Source of the DNA: Nocardioides sp. Iso805N | Lineage (GTDB): Bacteria; Actinomycetota; Actinomycetes; Propionibacteriales; Nocardioidaceae | Length of the DNA: 64,000 bases | Reading direction: 5' to 3' | Assembly (NCBI RefSeq): GCF_000364605.1 | Contig: NZ_KB822579.1 | Span: forward strand, 1-64,000 | Shown here: piece after piece, positions 35,549 to 43,888 of the stretch | How positions within the stretch are numbered: position 1 is the stretch's first letter | Layout: each line of letters starts with the position of its first letter | Notes under the pieces: model-generated | What the model was told of the DNA's origin: nothing | What the model saw: only the letters and a program-made list of their open reading frames with translations | Database searches by the model: none | Position numbers and translations under genes: made by a program

Positions 35549-36298
35549 GGAGCGCGGTGTGCGCGCCACCATCCGCGTCGCAGGCGCGGGGCGACGGCGA
35601 CGATGGGTCACCAGCCACGAGCCCAGCACGATCGCCTGGCCGATGATGACGTCGATCGCCCAGTGGTTGGCGGTGGCGACGACGACCACCGCGGTTCCCA
35701 GCGCGTAGACGACGCCGAGGGTGCGCAGCACCCGGGACCGAGTAGCACTCCAGATCGCGAGCGCCACCCACAGCGCCCAGCCGGCGTGCATGGAGGGGAA
35801 GGCGGCCAGCTCGTTGGTCAGGCCGCCCAGTCCCTTGGGCGCGGAGGCGTCGGCACCCCACCAGCCGGAGTTGGCGTGCAGCGCCATCACGTCGGTGAAG
35901 CCGATGATCATCCGCGGCGGCGCCGTCGGCATGGTGAGGTAGAACCCCAGCGCGATCGTGGTGGCGAGCGCCAGGGCGCGGCGTGCGGGCACGTAGACGT
36001 CGCGACTGCGGCGGAACAGCCAGAGCAGGACGCCCGCGGTGACGACGTAGTGCAGGCTCGCGTACCAGTAGTCGGCCATCAGGCCCAGCCAGCCGTGCAT
36101 CGTCGCTATCCGGTTGAGCCACTGCTCGCCCGGCAGGTGCAGGGAGCGCTCGATGCGTTCGAGATCGGTGGCCCGGGTCAACGCCTTGGGCAGGTTGCCG
36201 TCGGCCAGCGTGCGCGCCGCCGAGTAGCCGACGTACAGCAGGCCGATGATGGTCAGCTCGCGCAGCGCAGGCGCGAGCCGGGTTCGGAGCCGATCCAT
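35522..36298 (-). CDS. PAP2-family membrane phosphatase (AUR1-like)
   Basis: 258 aa from ATG 36298, 7 nt after AGGAAGGG; an in-frame ATG nine codons earlier is less well placed. About six membrane helices. PAP2-type catalytic motifs: TMPTAPPRMI, AAFPSMHAGWA (SxxH) and ATANHWAIDVIIG (HxxxD). This version resembles inositolphosphotransferase/AUR1-type PAP2_3 proteins, which remove or transfer lipid-linked phosphate at the membrane outer face. Divergent from the sugar dehydrogenase-like gene. Confidence 0.85.
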   Translation of the reverse strand: MDRLRTRLAPALRELTIIGLLYVGYSAARTLADGNLPKALTRATDLERIERSLHLPGEQWLNRIATMHGWLGLMADYWYASLHYVVTAGVLLWLFRRSRDVYVPARRALALATTIALGFYLTMPTAPPRMIIGFTDVMALHANSGWWGADASAPKGLGGLTNELAAFPSMHAGWALWVALAIWSATRSRVLRTLGVVYALGTAVVVVATANHWAIDVIIGQAIVLGSWLVTHRRRRPAPATRMVARTPRSSLGEAEAA

Positions 36299-36334
36299 CG
36301 TGTGCCCTTCCTGCCGCCAGTCCATGGGGACAAA

Positions 36335-36376
36335 CGGGGATGTTATCCCCGGATATTCCTCGGATGGGGTATCCGG
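36335..36376. promoter_or_regulatory. Two adjacent inverted repeats in a divergent promoter region
   Basis: CGGGGAT-GTT-ATCCCCG (36335-36351) is followed at once by CCGGATA (36349-36355) and its inverse TATCCGG (36370-36376). They lie between the PAP2 (-) and sugar dehydrogenase-like (+) starts. They could be operator sites or alternative mRNA stems. TAGGCT at 36412-36417, 7 nt before ATG 36425, would make the rightward message nearly leaderless. Confidence 0.35.
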
Positions 36377-36424
36377 GCCCTTCGTACCCGTTTGACGCTG
36401 ATCACATCGCGTAGGCTCGCAAGC

Positions 36425-37624
36425 ATGGGTCGCCAGCTTCGACCCCTTGGGGCCGTCATCGCGTTGACGTCGTCAGCGCTCCTCCTCGGCGCGTGCGGGG
36501 GCGACGTCGATAGCGGCCAGCCTGCAGCGACGAACGCCTCGACAGGCTCGGCGAACGAAGGGTCGCCGACGGCAGCAGTGTCGACGGCCTCCTCCGGTCC
36601 GACAGCACCGCCGGCGAGCGCACCCCAGGCCCGCAAGGCGAAGTCTCGGGTGAAGGTGCTGCACACGATCGCCCACGGCATCCAGGTGCCCTGGGGCATC
36701 GCCGAGCTGCCGAGCGGCCGGGTCCTGGTGGGTTCGCGTGACAACGGCCGGATCTACCGCCTCGACGTCAAGGCACGCACGCGTACGCCGGTCGGCACCG
36801 TCACGGCGTCCGTCTCCAACGTCGACGTCGGCGGCGAGGCGGGGCTGCTCGGACTCGCTGTCTCGCCGAGGTTCTCGACCGATCACCGGGTCTACGTCTA
36901 CTACTCCACCCACCGTGACAACCGGATCGGCTGGATGACCTATCGGGGCGGCCGGCTCGGCCAGCCGCACCTCATCCTGACCGGCATCCCGCACGGCGTG
37001 CACCACAACGGCGGCCGGATCGCGTTCGGCCCGGACGGCATGCTCTATGCCGGCACCGGCGAGACCATGGTCCCCTCGCTGGCGCAGAAGAAGTCTTCCC
37101 TCGGCGGGAAGGTGCTGCGGATGACGCCGTCGGGCAAGCCGGCGCCGGGCAACCCGTTCGGCACGCTGGTCTACACCTACGGCCATCGCAACGTCGAGGG
37201 GCTCGCCTTCGACCCGCACGGGCGGTTGTGGGCCTCGGAGTTCGGCGACCACACCGCCGACGAGCTCAACCTGATCCGCGCCGGGCACAACTACGGCTGG
37301 CCCGCCACCCAGGGCAAGACGTCGAACCCGAAGTACACCAGCCCGGTCGCGCAGTGGGGGACCAGCGTGGACTCGCCCAGCGGCATCGCCTACGCGAACG
37401 GTGCCATCTGGATGGCTGCGCTCAAGGGCGAGCGACTGTGGCGGATCCCGCTCCACGGCACCAAGGCAGGCAAGCCGCGCGCCTTCCTGGTGGGCAGGTA
37501 TGGGCGACTGCGCAGCGTGCTGGCGCTCGGGCCGCACCGGTTGCTGGTGACCACCAGCAACCGCGACGGACGTGCCACGGCGCGCCGGGGCGATGACCGG
37601 GTGCTGCTGCTGAAGGTGCGCTGA
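36425..37624 (+). CDS. Sugar dehydrogenase-like lipoprotein (PQQ-dependent glucose/sorbosone dehydrogenase fold)
   Basis: 399 aa from ATG 36425. The lipobox is SALLLGAC (Cys about 24), followed by a Ser/Thr/Pro/Ala linker to about 70, so it is anchored on the outer membrane face of the cytoplasmic membrane. The six-bladed GDH/sorbosone dehydrogenase propeller is marked by GIQVPWGIAELPSGRVLVGS, HHNGGRIAFGPDGMLYAGTG, YGHRNVEGLAFDPHGRLWAS and LNLIRAGHNYGWP. It would oxidise sugars with PQQ if that cofactor is supplied; no PQQ genes are in the window. Confidence 0.9.
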   Translation: MGRQLRPLGAVIALTSSALLLGACGGDVDSGQPAATNASTGSANEGSPTAAVSTASSGPTAPPASAPQARKAKSRVKVLHTIAHGIQVPWGIAELPSGRVLVGSRDNGRIYRLDVKARTRTPVGTVTASVSNVDVGGEAGLLGLAVSPRFSTDHRVYVYYSTHRDNRIGWMTYRGGRLGQPHLILTGIPHGVHHNGGRIAFGPDGMLYAGTGETMVPSLAQKKSSLGGKVLRMTPSGKPAPGNPFGTLVYTYGHRNVEGLAFDPHGRLWASEFGDHTADELNLIRAGHNYGWPATQGKTSNPKYTSPVAQWGTSVDSPSGIAYANGAIWMAALKGERLWRIPLHGTKAGKPRAFLVGRYGRLRSVLALGPHRLLVTTSNRDGRATARRGDDRVLLLKVR

Positions 37625-37642
37625 GCAGCGCCCTCTGCGTCC

Positions 37643-37858
37643 TCAGCGCGATGCCGGTGTCACGGTGGGCTCCAGCGTGAGAGCCAGGCGAGGGCACGAC
37701 CGGACGGCCAACCGGGCCGAGGACAGCTCCCGCACGGTGAGATCGCGGCCGTCGATGATGGGGAAGCCCCACTCGTCGAGTGTGATGCGCTCGGAGAGGA
37801 GCCGCGCGCACAGCCCGTGCCCGTCGCAGCGGGTCCAGTCCACCTGCAGGTGCTTCAC
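37643..37858 (-). CDS. Small [3Fe-4S]-type ferredoxin
   Basis: 71 aa, GTG 37858 after GGGAGG. Three Cys are placed as in monocluster actinobacterial ferredoxins (C11 and C17 in TRCDGHGLCARL; C55 in VRSCPRLAL), with no fourth ligand, so a [3Fe-4S] cluster is expected. LDEWGFPII is the family's mid-part. GTGA overlap with the NuoF-like gene; it is the last gene of the electron-transfer operon and should exchange electrons with that protein. Confidence 0.9.
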   Translation of the reverse strand: MKHLQVDWTRCDGHGLCARLLSERITLDEWGFPIIDGRDLTVRELSSARLAVRSCPRLALTLEPTVTPASR

Positions 37859-39048
37859 CGTGGTCCTCCCAGCGGAAGCGCACTGAGCACGGGACGGCCG
37901 CAGCCGCCGCCGCGCTCGTGTCGGGAGAGGTCCTCGGCATACGCCTGCAGGCCCGAGGCGACGAATCGCGCGGCACCGTCGGGGTGGCTGCAGGCTCCGC
38001 GTCCCGGCACCAGGCCGAGTCGGCGGCGGAGCCCGGCGGTGTCGGCGCGCTGGCCCCTGGCCAGGGCGGTGAGGTCGCCGGCGATGGCGGCCAGGCCGAA
38101 GACGCACGGTCCGCACTGGCCGACCGACTCGCCCGCCAGCCACGCGGCCACCCGCGCGATCTCCCCGATCGGACAGGTCGTCTCGGGGAGGGTCGCGACG
38201 ACGCCCGCTCCCCAGCCGATCCCCGCGGCCCGTAGGGCCGGCCGCTCGATGCGCAGGTCCGTGGCAGCGGTCCAGCTGCCGTGGTAGCCGCCGATCAGCA
38301 GCGGCCGCGAGGTGCCGACGAGGCTGGCCAGGGTGGTTCCGTGCGGGACCTCGACGACGCTGGTGCCGTGATCGGGCGTGTGCACGCTCACGAGCGTGGT
38401 GCCCGGCTCCGCTGCGGTGCCGACGCTGGCGAATCCCTCGGGACCGTGCGCGGCCAGCAGCGCCAGCTGGGCGAAGGTCTCCACGTTGGAGGCGAAGGTC
38501 GGCCGTCCACCGACGCCGCGGACGGTGGGGAGCACGCGCCGCCCGTTCGGTACGGCGGGGCGTTGGTCGAGCCCGTTGACCAGAGCCTGCACCTCGCCAC
38601 CGACGAACCCGTTCTCCGTGTGCACGACCCGCACCCGGCCACCGGCACCGCGCTGGTGGCTCGCGGCCTGGAGCGCCGCGACGCTGCTTGCGTCGGCCAC
38701 GGCGAGCACGACCTCGCGGCTGTGCAGCGCACCGGCGACGAGCAACGCACCGTCGAGGACCAGACCGGGGACGCAACGCATCAGCACCCGGTCCTTCCAG
38801 CTCGCCGGCTCACTCTCGCTGCCGTTGACCAGGACCGTCGCGCCACGCCCGACCGATGCCAGCTTGGCGGCGACGGGGAAGGCGGCGCCGCCCCTGCCGA
38901 GCAGCCCGGCAGCGCGGGCCGCCTCCACCAGCCAGCGCTGATCGCGGGCGGGCACGGCAGGGGTGTCGCCGGCCAGCAGTCGAGCGGTGCCCACGACGTA
39001 GACCGGCGGCGTCGCCTGGGCGGAGGGCGTGATCGTGGCGGTGCTCAT
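37855..39048 (-). CDS. NuoF-like NADH dehydrogenase subunit with an altered Fe-S site
   Basis: 397 aa, ATG 39048. Homologous to the 51-kDa (NuoF) subunit that takes hydride from NADH onto FMN. GLLGRGGAAFPVAAKL and NGSESEPASWKDRVLM match the NuoF nucleotide/flavin region. The cluster motif ESCGxCxPC of NuoF is ESVGQCGPC here, so the first Cys is Val; a later Cys is in RGACSHPDG. Three ligands remain. No NuoE or NuoG is nearby. Coupled by 4-nt overlaps to both the membrane haem protein and the ferredoxin, it probably feeds electrons from NAD(P)H or ferredoxin to them. Confidence 0.85.
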   Translation of the reverse strand: MSTATITPSAQATPPVYVVGTARLLAGDTPAVPARDQRWLVEAARAAGLLGRGGAAFPVAAKLASVGRGATVLVNGSESEPASWKDRVLMRCVPGLVLDGALLVAGALHSREVVLAVADASSVAALQAASHQRGAGGRVRVVHTENGFVGGEVQALVNGLDQRPAVPNGRRVLPTVRGVGGRPTFASNVETFAQLALLAAHGPEGFASVGTAAEPGTTLVSVHTPDHGTSVVEVPHGTTLASLVGTSRPLLIGGYHGSWTAATDLRIERPALRAAGIGWGAGVVATLPETTCPIGEIARVAAWLAGESVGQCGPCVFGLAAIAGDLTALARGQRADTAGLRRRLGLVPGRGACSHPDGAARFVASGLQAYAEDLSRHERGGGCGRPVLSALPLGGPR

Positions 39049-39650
39049 CGGCGGACTCCTGGGGTTGAGGTGATGGCGGTGAGGCGACGGTGGCCACGAG
39101 GGTCGAGGACGCGCCGTGGTCGTACGGCAAGGCGTTGGGTGAGCGTCGCTGCCACGGCGACGGCACAGACGGCGTAGACGGCGATCGCCCACGCCTGTCG
39201 GGTGTCGCTGCCGCCGAGGACGCCGTGCAGCATCGCCAGCCCCCAACCCACGTAGGCCGAGCTGTGCACCGCGCGCCAGGCCCGGTCCGTGTGCGGGAAT
39301 CTGGCGAGCGCCCCGCGAGCGGCTCCCGAGACGGAGGTGAGCGCGACGGCATAGAGAGCGAGCGTCCCCAGTGCCATCGCAACCGCGCGGTAGCCCGCCG
39401 TGAACGGGAGCAGGGCGCCACCGAGCGAGACAGGCACGTAGGCGTCGAGGACCACGCAGGCGAGGTGCAGGACCAGCAGCACCAGTCCGACCAGGGCGGT
39501 GGAGCGGTGCAGCAGCTGGCGCACCATCCGTCGGTCGAGGCCCTGGGCCGTTGCCGTCCCGTGCGTGCTCAGCGCCCCCAGCGCCGTGGCGGCGGTGAGG
39601 ACGACCAGCGCGCTGAAGCCGAGACCGCGCATCAGGTACCAGAGAGTCAC
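39045..39650 (-). CDS. Ferric reductase-like transmembrane haem protein
   Basis: 201 aa, GTG 39650. About five to six helices. Four His in two helix pairs suit two b-type haems: LLHRSTAL and LVLHLACVV, then RAVHSSAYVGW and AMLHGVLGG. This fits ferric-reductase-like domain proteins (MsrQ/YedZ/NOX type) that carry electrons across the membrane. It lies between the NuoF-like gene and apbE with 4-nt overlaps on both sides. Confidence 0.88.
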   Translation of the reverse strand: MTLWYLMRGLGFSALVVLTAATALGALSTHGTATAQGLDRRMVRQLLHRSTALVGLVLLVLHLACVVLDAYVPVSLGGALLPFTAGYRAVAMALGTLALYAVALTSVSGAARGALARFPHTDRAWRAVHSSAYVGWGLAMLHGVLGGSDTRQAWAIAVYAVCAVAVAATLTQRLAVRPRRVLDPRGHRRLTAITSTPGVRR

Positions 39651-40570
39651 GATGCCACCGCCGGCGCGGCGCCGGGCCAGGCACCGCAGGTGGTGAGCGT
39701 GCCGTCCTGTGCGACCAGGCGCGCGCCGTACCGGTGCGAGGCGAGGGCGGCCTCGGCACCGTCAGCGTCGACGAGCATCCAGGTGGAGACGACGTTCGCG
39801 GACAGTGCGGTGGGCGCCCAGACCGTCGCGGTCCGCCAACGGGTCCGGGCCGGTTGACCGGTGTGAGGGTCGAGCACGTGGTGGCACTCGCCACCGGCCG
39901 TGTCGCGCCAGCGTCGGCCGAGGATCGAGGAGGTGGTCAGGGCACCGTCGCGCGGTACGACGCTCTCGCTGGGGCCGTCCTCGGTCTCGGCCACCTCGAC
40001 CTGCCAGCCGCCGGCCGGCGTGCCCAGCACGGCCAGGTCGCCGCCGAGGGAGACCAGCGCAGGTCCGGTGAGCCGACGACGGAGCCGGCGGATCGCCTCG
40101 TCGACGGTCCAGGCCTTCGCTGTCGCGCCGAGGTCGAGGCCGACGCCTGCCGGTAAGCCGACAAGGGAGAACGCTCGATCGATCCGCACATCGCGCCACG
40201 AGTGCCGGCGTACTCGGGGCACGGCGGGGGAGGCCGGGCGCCGGCGGACGTCGGCGATGTCCGCGTCGTACCCGTTGGCGACCAGGTCGGCGGCCAGGGT
40301 GGGATCGATCGCACCCCCGGTGTCGCGGGCCACCTGGCGGCCGAGCGTGATCAGACGCAGCGCCAAGGGTGACACGGCGGTCATCCGTCCGGCGCGGTCG
40401 TTGATCCGGGCGAGGTCCGAATCCTCGCGGAACCGGCTGACGGCGGCGTCCACCTCGGCGATGACGTGATCCACGATCGTGACCGCCAGGTCGAGGTCTC
40501 GCCTCGCCGCGGTCACGCGCATCGTGCAGGACCAGTCCTGCCAGGTCATCGTGTCGATGTCGGAGGTCAT
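39647..40570 (-). CDS. apbE: FAD:protein FMN transferase
   Basis: 307 aa, ATG 40570. ApbE attaches FMN from FAD to a Thr or Ser of extracytoplasmic electron-transfer proteins, using Mg2+. Visible family parts: VSRFREDSDLARIN, SPLALRLITLGRQVARDTGG, DLGATAKAWTVDEAI, LVSLGGDLAVLG, and HHVLDPHTGQPA. There is no evident signal peptide or lipobox, unlike many exported ApbE proteins. The acceptor with an FMN_bind domain is not in the operon; the protein encoded directly upstream (40567-40929) is the only exported candidate. Confidence 0.92.
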   Translation of the reverse strand: MTSDIDTMTWQDWSCTMRVTAARRDLDLAVTIVDHVIAEVDAAVSRFREDSDLARINDRAGRMTAVSPLALRLITLGRQVARDTGGAIDPTLAADLVANGYDADIADVRRRPASPAVPRVRRHSWRDVRIDRAFSLVGLPAGVGLDLGATAKAWTVDEAIRRLRRRLTGPALVSLGGDLAVLGTPAGGWQVEVAETEDGPSESVVPRDGALTTSSILGRRWRDTAGGECHHVLDPHTGQPARTRWRTATVWAPTALSANVVSTWMLVDADGAEAALASHRYGARLVAQDGTLTTCGAWPGAAPAVAS

Positions 40571-40929
40571 GACGCGTGGCTCGAGCCGTGCGAGGACTGA
40601 CCGGTCGACTGGCTGGTGGACTGGCTGTTCGACTGTGTGGAGTCGGAGCTGCTGCCCGTGTCGCTGCTGCCCGTGTCGCTCGAGCCGTCGGTGGAGCTGA
40701 AGGTCTGGTCCTGGGAGGTCTGGTCCTGCGTCGTGGTCTGGCTGCTCGACGTGGACGGCGTATCCGTCGTGGTGGTGCCGGTGGTGTTGGTGGTCATAGC
40801 GGCGGCGCCGTGCCCGGCCGTCACGGCGACCACCGCGGCGGTGGCACCGGCGCCACCGGCGATGATGCCGGCCAGGTAGCGCCGGGAGCGGCTGAGGATC
40901 CGGGTGCGAGGGTTGGTCTCGGTGCTCAT
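40567..40929 (-). CDS. Exported Ser/Thr/Gln-rich small protein
   Basis: 120 aa, ATG 40929. An Arg-rich N-terminus (TRILSRSRRYLAG) leads into one hydrophobic segment (IIAGGAGATAAVVAVTAGHGA). From about residue 46 to the end it is almost only Ser, Thr, Gln, Asp and Gly, with no folded domain apparent. It begins the flavin/haem operon and overlaps apbE by 4 nt. It contains TDGSSDTGSS, a loose likeness to the ApbE target site but without the usual SGAT. It could be a flavin acceptor, a glycosylated spacer or a wall-spanning linker. I do not recognise it. Confidence 0.75.
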   Translation of the reverse strand: MSTETNPRTRILSRSRRYLAGIIAGGAGATAAVVAVTAGHGAAAMTTNTTGTTTTDTPSTSSSQTTTQDQTSQDQTFSSTDGSSDTGSSDTGSSSDSTQSNSQSTSQSTGQSSHGSSHAS

Positions 40930-40986
40930 GGAACGAGCCTCGCTCGCCGTGCGCTAGGCCTTCCTCAGCGGAGGTTCAAATCAACG

Positions 40987-42348
40987 TCAAGAGTTGGTGA
41001 GAGCCGGCTGAGGGTCGGTCTTGAGGACGAGCCTGACACCGTGGGCGACCGGGTCCTGGAGCAGGTGGAGGGATCCCCCCGACGCCTCGGCGGCCGCCCG
41101 CGCGATGTCCAGGCCGAGGCCCGTGGAACCGCGGTCGCTGCGGCCCCGCTGCAGCGCTGTCGCGGGGATGCCGGGACCTTCGTCGAGTACGTCGAGGTAG
41201 GCGCCGTCGGTCGTCTGGGTCAGGCGGACGGTGAAGGCAGTGCCCTCCGGGGTGTGGGCCACGACGTTCTCCAGCAGGGCGTCGAGTGCCGCGGAGAGGT
41301 CCTCCTCGGCCGTCCGCACCCAGACCGGCTGGTCGGGCACGCTGAGCGTCACCGGGCGGCCCTGGTCCTCGGCCAGCGGAGTCCAGAACGTGGCCCGCTC
41401 GCGCACCACGGCGCCCGCCTCGCAGCGTGGGTGCAGCCCCTCGCGGACCGGCCGCCGCGCGGCCTTGATGAGCTGGGTCAGGGAGCGTTCGAGCAGGGCG
41501 ACCTGCTCCTCGAGGTCGTGGGTCCTGGCTCCGGGCGGCAACGCCTCGACGGCCAGGCGTACGGCGGTGAGCGGTGTGCGCAACCGGTGGGAGAGGTCCG
41601 CCGCCGCCTCCCGCTCCTGCAGCAGCAGCTCGTCGATCCGGTCCGCGAGGGCGTTGAGCTCGATGGCGACCCGGGCGACCTCGTCCGGACCTCCGACCGG
41701 CGCACGGGCCTCGAGGCGACCACTGCTGAGCGCGACGGCCGTCTCGGCGGTGCGCTGCAGGGGTCGTACGAGGCGCCGCGCGGTCAGGTCGGCGGCGAGC
41801 CAGGCCAGCATGATGAGCACCAGGGAGCTGCCACCGACGATCAGGTAGCGCTCCCTGATCGTGTCGGCGACCGAGTCGTCGGTGACCAGGGAGAGCACCT
41901 GTGCCACGCCCTGATCGTTCTGGGCGAGCACCTGGACCACCCGGCCGCCGTCGACGTCGAAGGTGCGAGCGGTGGAGACCTGGCCGAGGTTGTCCTGATC
42001 GTGGTCGCCGTGCACATCCGGAGCGCGCTGCTGGGGCAGCTGGCCCAGGACGCTGGAGTCGAGACCGGCGCCGAGCACGTCGCCGTCACCCATGATCACG
42101 GTGACGGGGGTGTTCCCGCGCTCGTTCAGGCGGGTGAGGTAGGACTTGAGGAGGTCGTCGTCGACCTTGCCGGTGCTGATGTAGTCGGCAGCGCTCTGCG
42201 CCGCGTCGGTCGCATGGCGGGCCGCGTCGCCGTACGCGCTGGACCTCAGCAGCAGGGCGATCGGGACCGCAGCCAGGACGACGACGAGCGTGGCGACCCC
42301 CACGGCGAGCGCGATCACGCGCGAGCGCAGGGTGCCGAACAGTCTCAT
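40987..42348 (-). CDS. Two-component sensor histidine kinase
   Basis: 453 aa from ATG 42348 (ATGA overlap with the response regulator). Order: TM1 (about 10-35, VIALAVGVATLVVVLAAVPIA), extracytoplasmic sensor (about 36-165), TM2 (about 168-188), HAMP (about 190-240), HisKA with AADLSHRLRTPLTAV, then HATPase with ALLENVVAHTPEGT, DEGPGIP and GSTGLGLDIA. All boxes are intact. The sensor loop has a His/Asp-rich patch (VHGDHDQDN) that could bind metal. It lies 57 nt upstream of the flavin/haem operon, so it probably controls it. Confidence 0.94.
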   Translation of the reverse strand: MRLFGTLRSRVIALAVGVATLVVVLAAVPIALLLRSSAYGDAARHATDAAQSAADYISTGKVDDDLLKSYLTRLNERGNTPVTVIMGDGDVLGAGLDSSVLGQLPQQRAPDVHGDHDQDNLGQVSTARTFDVDGGRVVQVLAQNDQGVAQVLSLVTDDSVADTIRERYLIVGGSSLVLIMLAWLAADLTARRLVRPLQRTAETAVALSSGRLEARAPVGGPDEVARVAIELNALADRIDELLLQEREAAADLSHRLRTPLTAVRLAVEALPPGARTHDLEEQVALLERSLTQLIKAARRPVREGLHPRCEAGAVVRERATFWTPLAEDQGRPVTLSVPDQPVWVRTAEEDLSAALDALLENVVAHTPEGTAFTVRLTQTTDGAYLDVLDEGPGIPATALQRGRSDRGSTGLGLDIARAAAEASGGSLHLLQDPVAHGVRLVLKTDPQPALTNS

Positions 42349-43028
42349 GCCGGCTCGACCAGCTTGACCCCGACGCCGCGCACGCTGATCAGGAACCGAG
42401 GCTCGGCGGCGGTCTCGCCGAGCTTGCGACGCAGCCACGACAGGTGGACGTCGACGGTGCGATCGGCTCCGCCCCACGGCTGCTGCCACACCTCGGTGAG
42501 CAGGGCCTGCTTGCTGACCACCTCGCCGCGTCGCTGCATGAGCAGATGCAGGAGGTCGAACTCCTTGCGGGTGAGCTCGAGAGGAGTGCCGTCCAGCACG
42601 ACGGTCCGCCCGACCGGGTCGAGCACCAGGCCGCCGACCACGAGGCGCTGGTCCTCGTCGACGGGGACGCGGGTCCGTCGGAGCACGGCCCGGATCCGGG
42701 CGTCCATCTGCGCCGCGGAGAACGGCTTGACGAGGTAGTCGTCGGCGCCGGCGTCGAGGAGCCGGATGACCTCGGTCTCGTCGTCACGGGCCGTGGCGAC
42801 GATGACCGGCGCGGCCTTGAGCGCGCGCGTCACCTCGAGCACGCGTGAGCCGTCGATGTCGGGGAGTCCGAGGTCGAGCAGGACCACCTCGTGGTTGTGC
42901 GAGGTGATGGCGGCCATCGCCTCGGCACCGGTCGCCACCGGCGTCACGACATGTCCCAGCTGGGTCAGGGCGCGACTCAGTGCGATCCGGATGGCGCTGT
43001 CATCCTCCACCAGCAATACGTCGGCCAT
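42345..43028 (-). CDS. OmpR-family response regulator
   Basis: 227 aa, ATG 43028. Receiver with acidic pair VEDD, phospho-Asp in VVLLDLGLPDIDG and Lys in YLVKPFS; winged-helix output domain from about 130 (LELTRKEFDLLHLLMQRRGE, ADRTVDVHLSWLRRKL). First gene of the two-component pair, divergent from the CHAD gene with a 125-nt gap that should hold both promoters. Confidence 0.95.
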   Translation of the reverse strand: MADVLLVEDDSAIRIALSRALTQLGHVVTPVATGAEAMAAITSHNHEVVLLDLGLPDIDGSRVLEVTRALKAAPVIVATARDDETEVIRLLDAGADDYLVKPFSAAQMDARIRAVLRRTRVPVDEDQRLVVGGLVLDPVGRTVVLDGTPLELTRKEFDLLHLLMQRRGEVVSKQALLTEVWQQPWGGADRTVDVHLSWLRRKLGETAAEPRFLISVRGVGVKLVEPA

Positions 43029-43153
43029 GCCCGAAGGCTACTGACCGACTGCGGCGACAACGTGCGGCTTGAGCCGGATTTGAGGCTGCCTTGCACCGTG
43101 GCTGAGGCTTCGGGACCGGCCGAGCGGCTGACGGCTCGGCTACGGTGGCAAGC

Positions 43154-43870
43154 ATGGGAGTGCGGAGCTATCTCGTCGCCCAGGTGGCCACGGTGGTCGC
43201 GACCGATCGTGCTCTGCGCACCGAGGCGCCGGGAACGATCGACTCGGTGCACGACGCCCGCGTCGCCGTACGCCGGGTCCGCAGCGTGCTCCGGGTCTTT
43301 CCCGAGCTGTCCGACGATGCCATTGTCGAGACGCTGTCGTCCTGGTCGGACCGACTGGGTGCCGTGCGCGAGGCCGAGGTGCTGGCACAGACCCTGACGC
43401 CGGCGTGCTCGCCCGCCCTGTGGGAGTGGGTGGCGCCGCAGGTCGCGGCCGAGCGAGCCGCGGCCCTGACGGCGTTGGGCACGGAGCTGAACACTGCCGA
43501 GCACCGCGAGCTCCTCGACGCCCTGGAGGCGCTCGCCCTGCGCCCGAAGGAGCACAGGCTGCACAAGAGCCGCCGGGTCCGGCACGCCGACAAGGTGGCC
43601 GACAAGCGGCTGCGCGCAGCCGGTGAGGACCCCGAGCAGCTGCACCGCGCCCGCAAGGCGGCCAAGCGGGCGAGGTACGCCGCGGAGGCGGTCGGGGATG
43701 CCGAGACCGCCAGCCGGTGGGAGGACGTGCAGGACGCCTTGGGTGAGCATCATGACTGCGTGATCGCGCTGCGACGGCTGGACGGCGTACCGGCGGGGTT
43801 GGCGGGCGACGCGGAGGACGCGCGGAGCTCGCTGCGCGACCGCGCCGCCGCCGCGCTGGGTCGGCTCTGA
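43154..43870 (+). CDS. CHAD domain protein
   Basis: 238 aa, ATG 43154 (GTG 43145 also possible). A helical domain with conserved His and basic residues that in known members binds inorganic polyphosphate: DSVHDARVAVRRVRSVLRVF near the N-terminus, LHRARKAAKRARYAAEAVG, and DALGEHHDCVIALRRL. No CYTH triphosphatase domain is attached. A granule- or polyphosphate-associated role is inferred from the family. There is no Shine-Dalgarno site, and TACGGT lies 8 nt upstream, so the message may be leaderless. Confidence 0.88.
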   Translation: MGVRSYLVAQVATVVATDRALRTEAPGTIDSVHDARVAVRRVRSVLRVFPELSDDAIVETLSSWSDRLGAVREAEVLAQTLTPACSPALWEWVAPQVAAERAAALTALGTELNTAEHRELLDALEALALRPKEHRLHKSRRVRHADKVADKRLRAAGEDPEQLHRARKAAKRARYAAEAVGDAETASRWEDVQDALGEHHDCVIALRRLDGVPAGLAGDAEDARSSLRDRAAAALGRL

Positions 43871-43888
43871 GGCTGACGTGCCCGTCGG

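Noticed and set aside
35603..36424. Extension of the sugar dehydrogenase-like frame
   Set aside because: It is antisense to PAP2, and the lipoprotein signal starts at ATG 36425.
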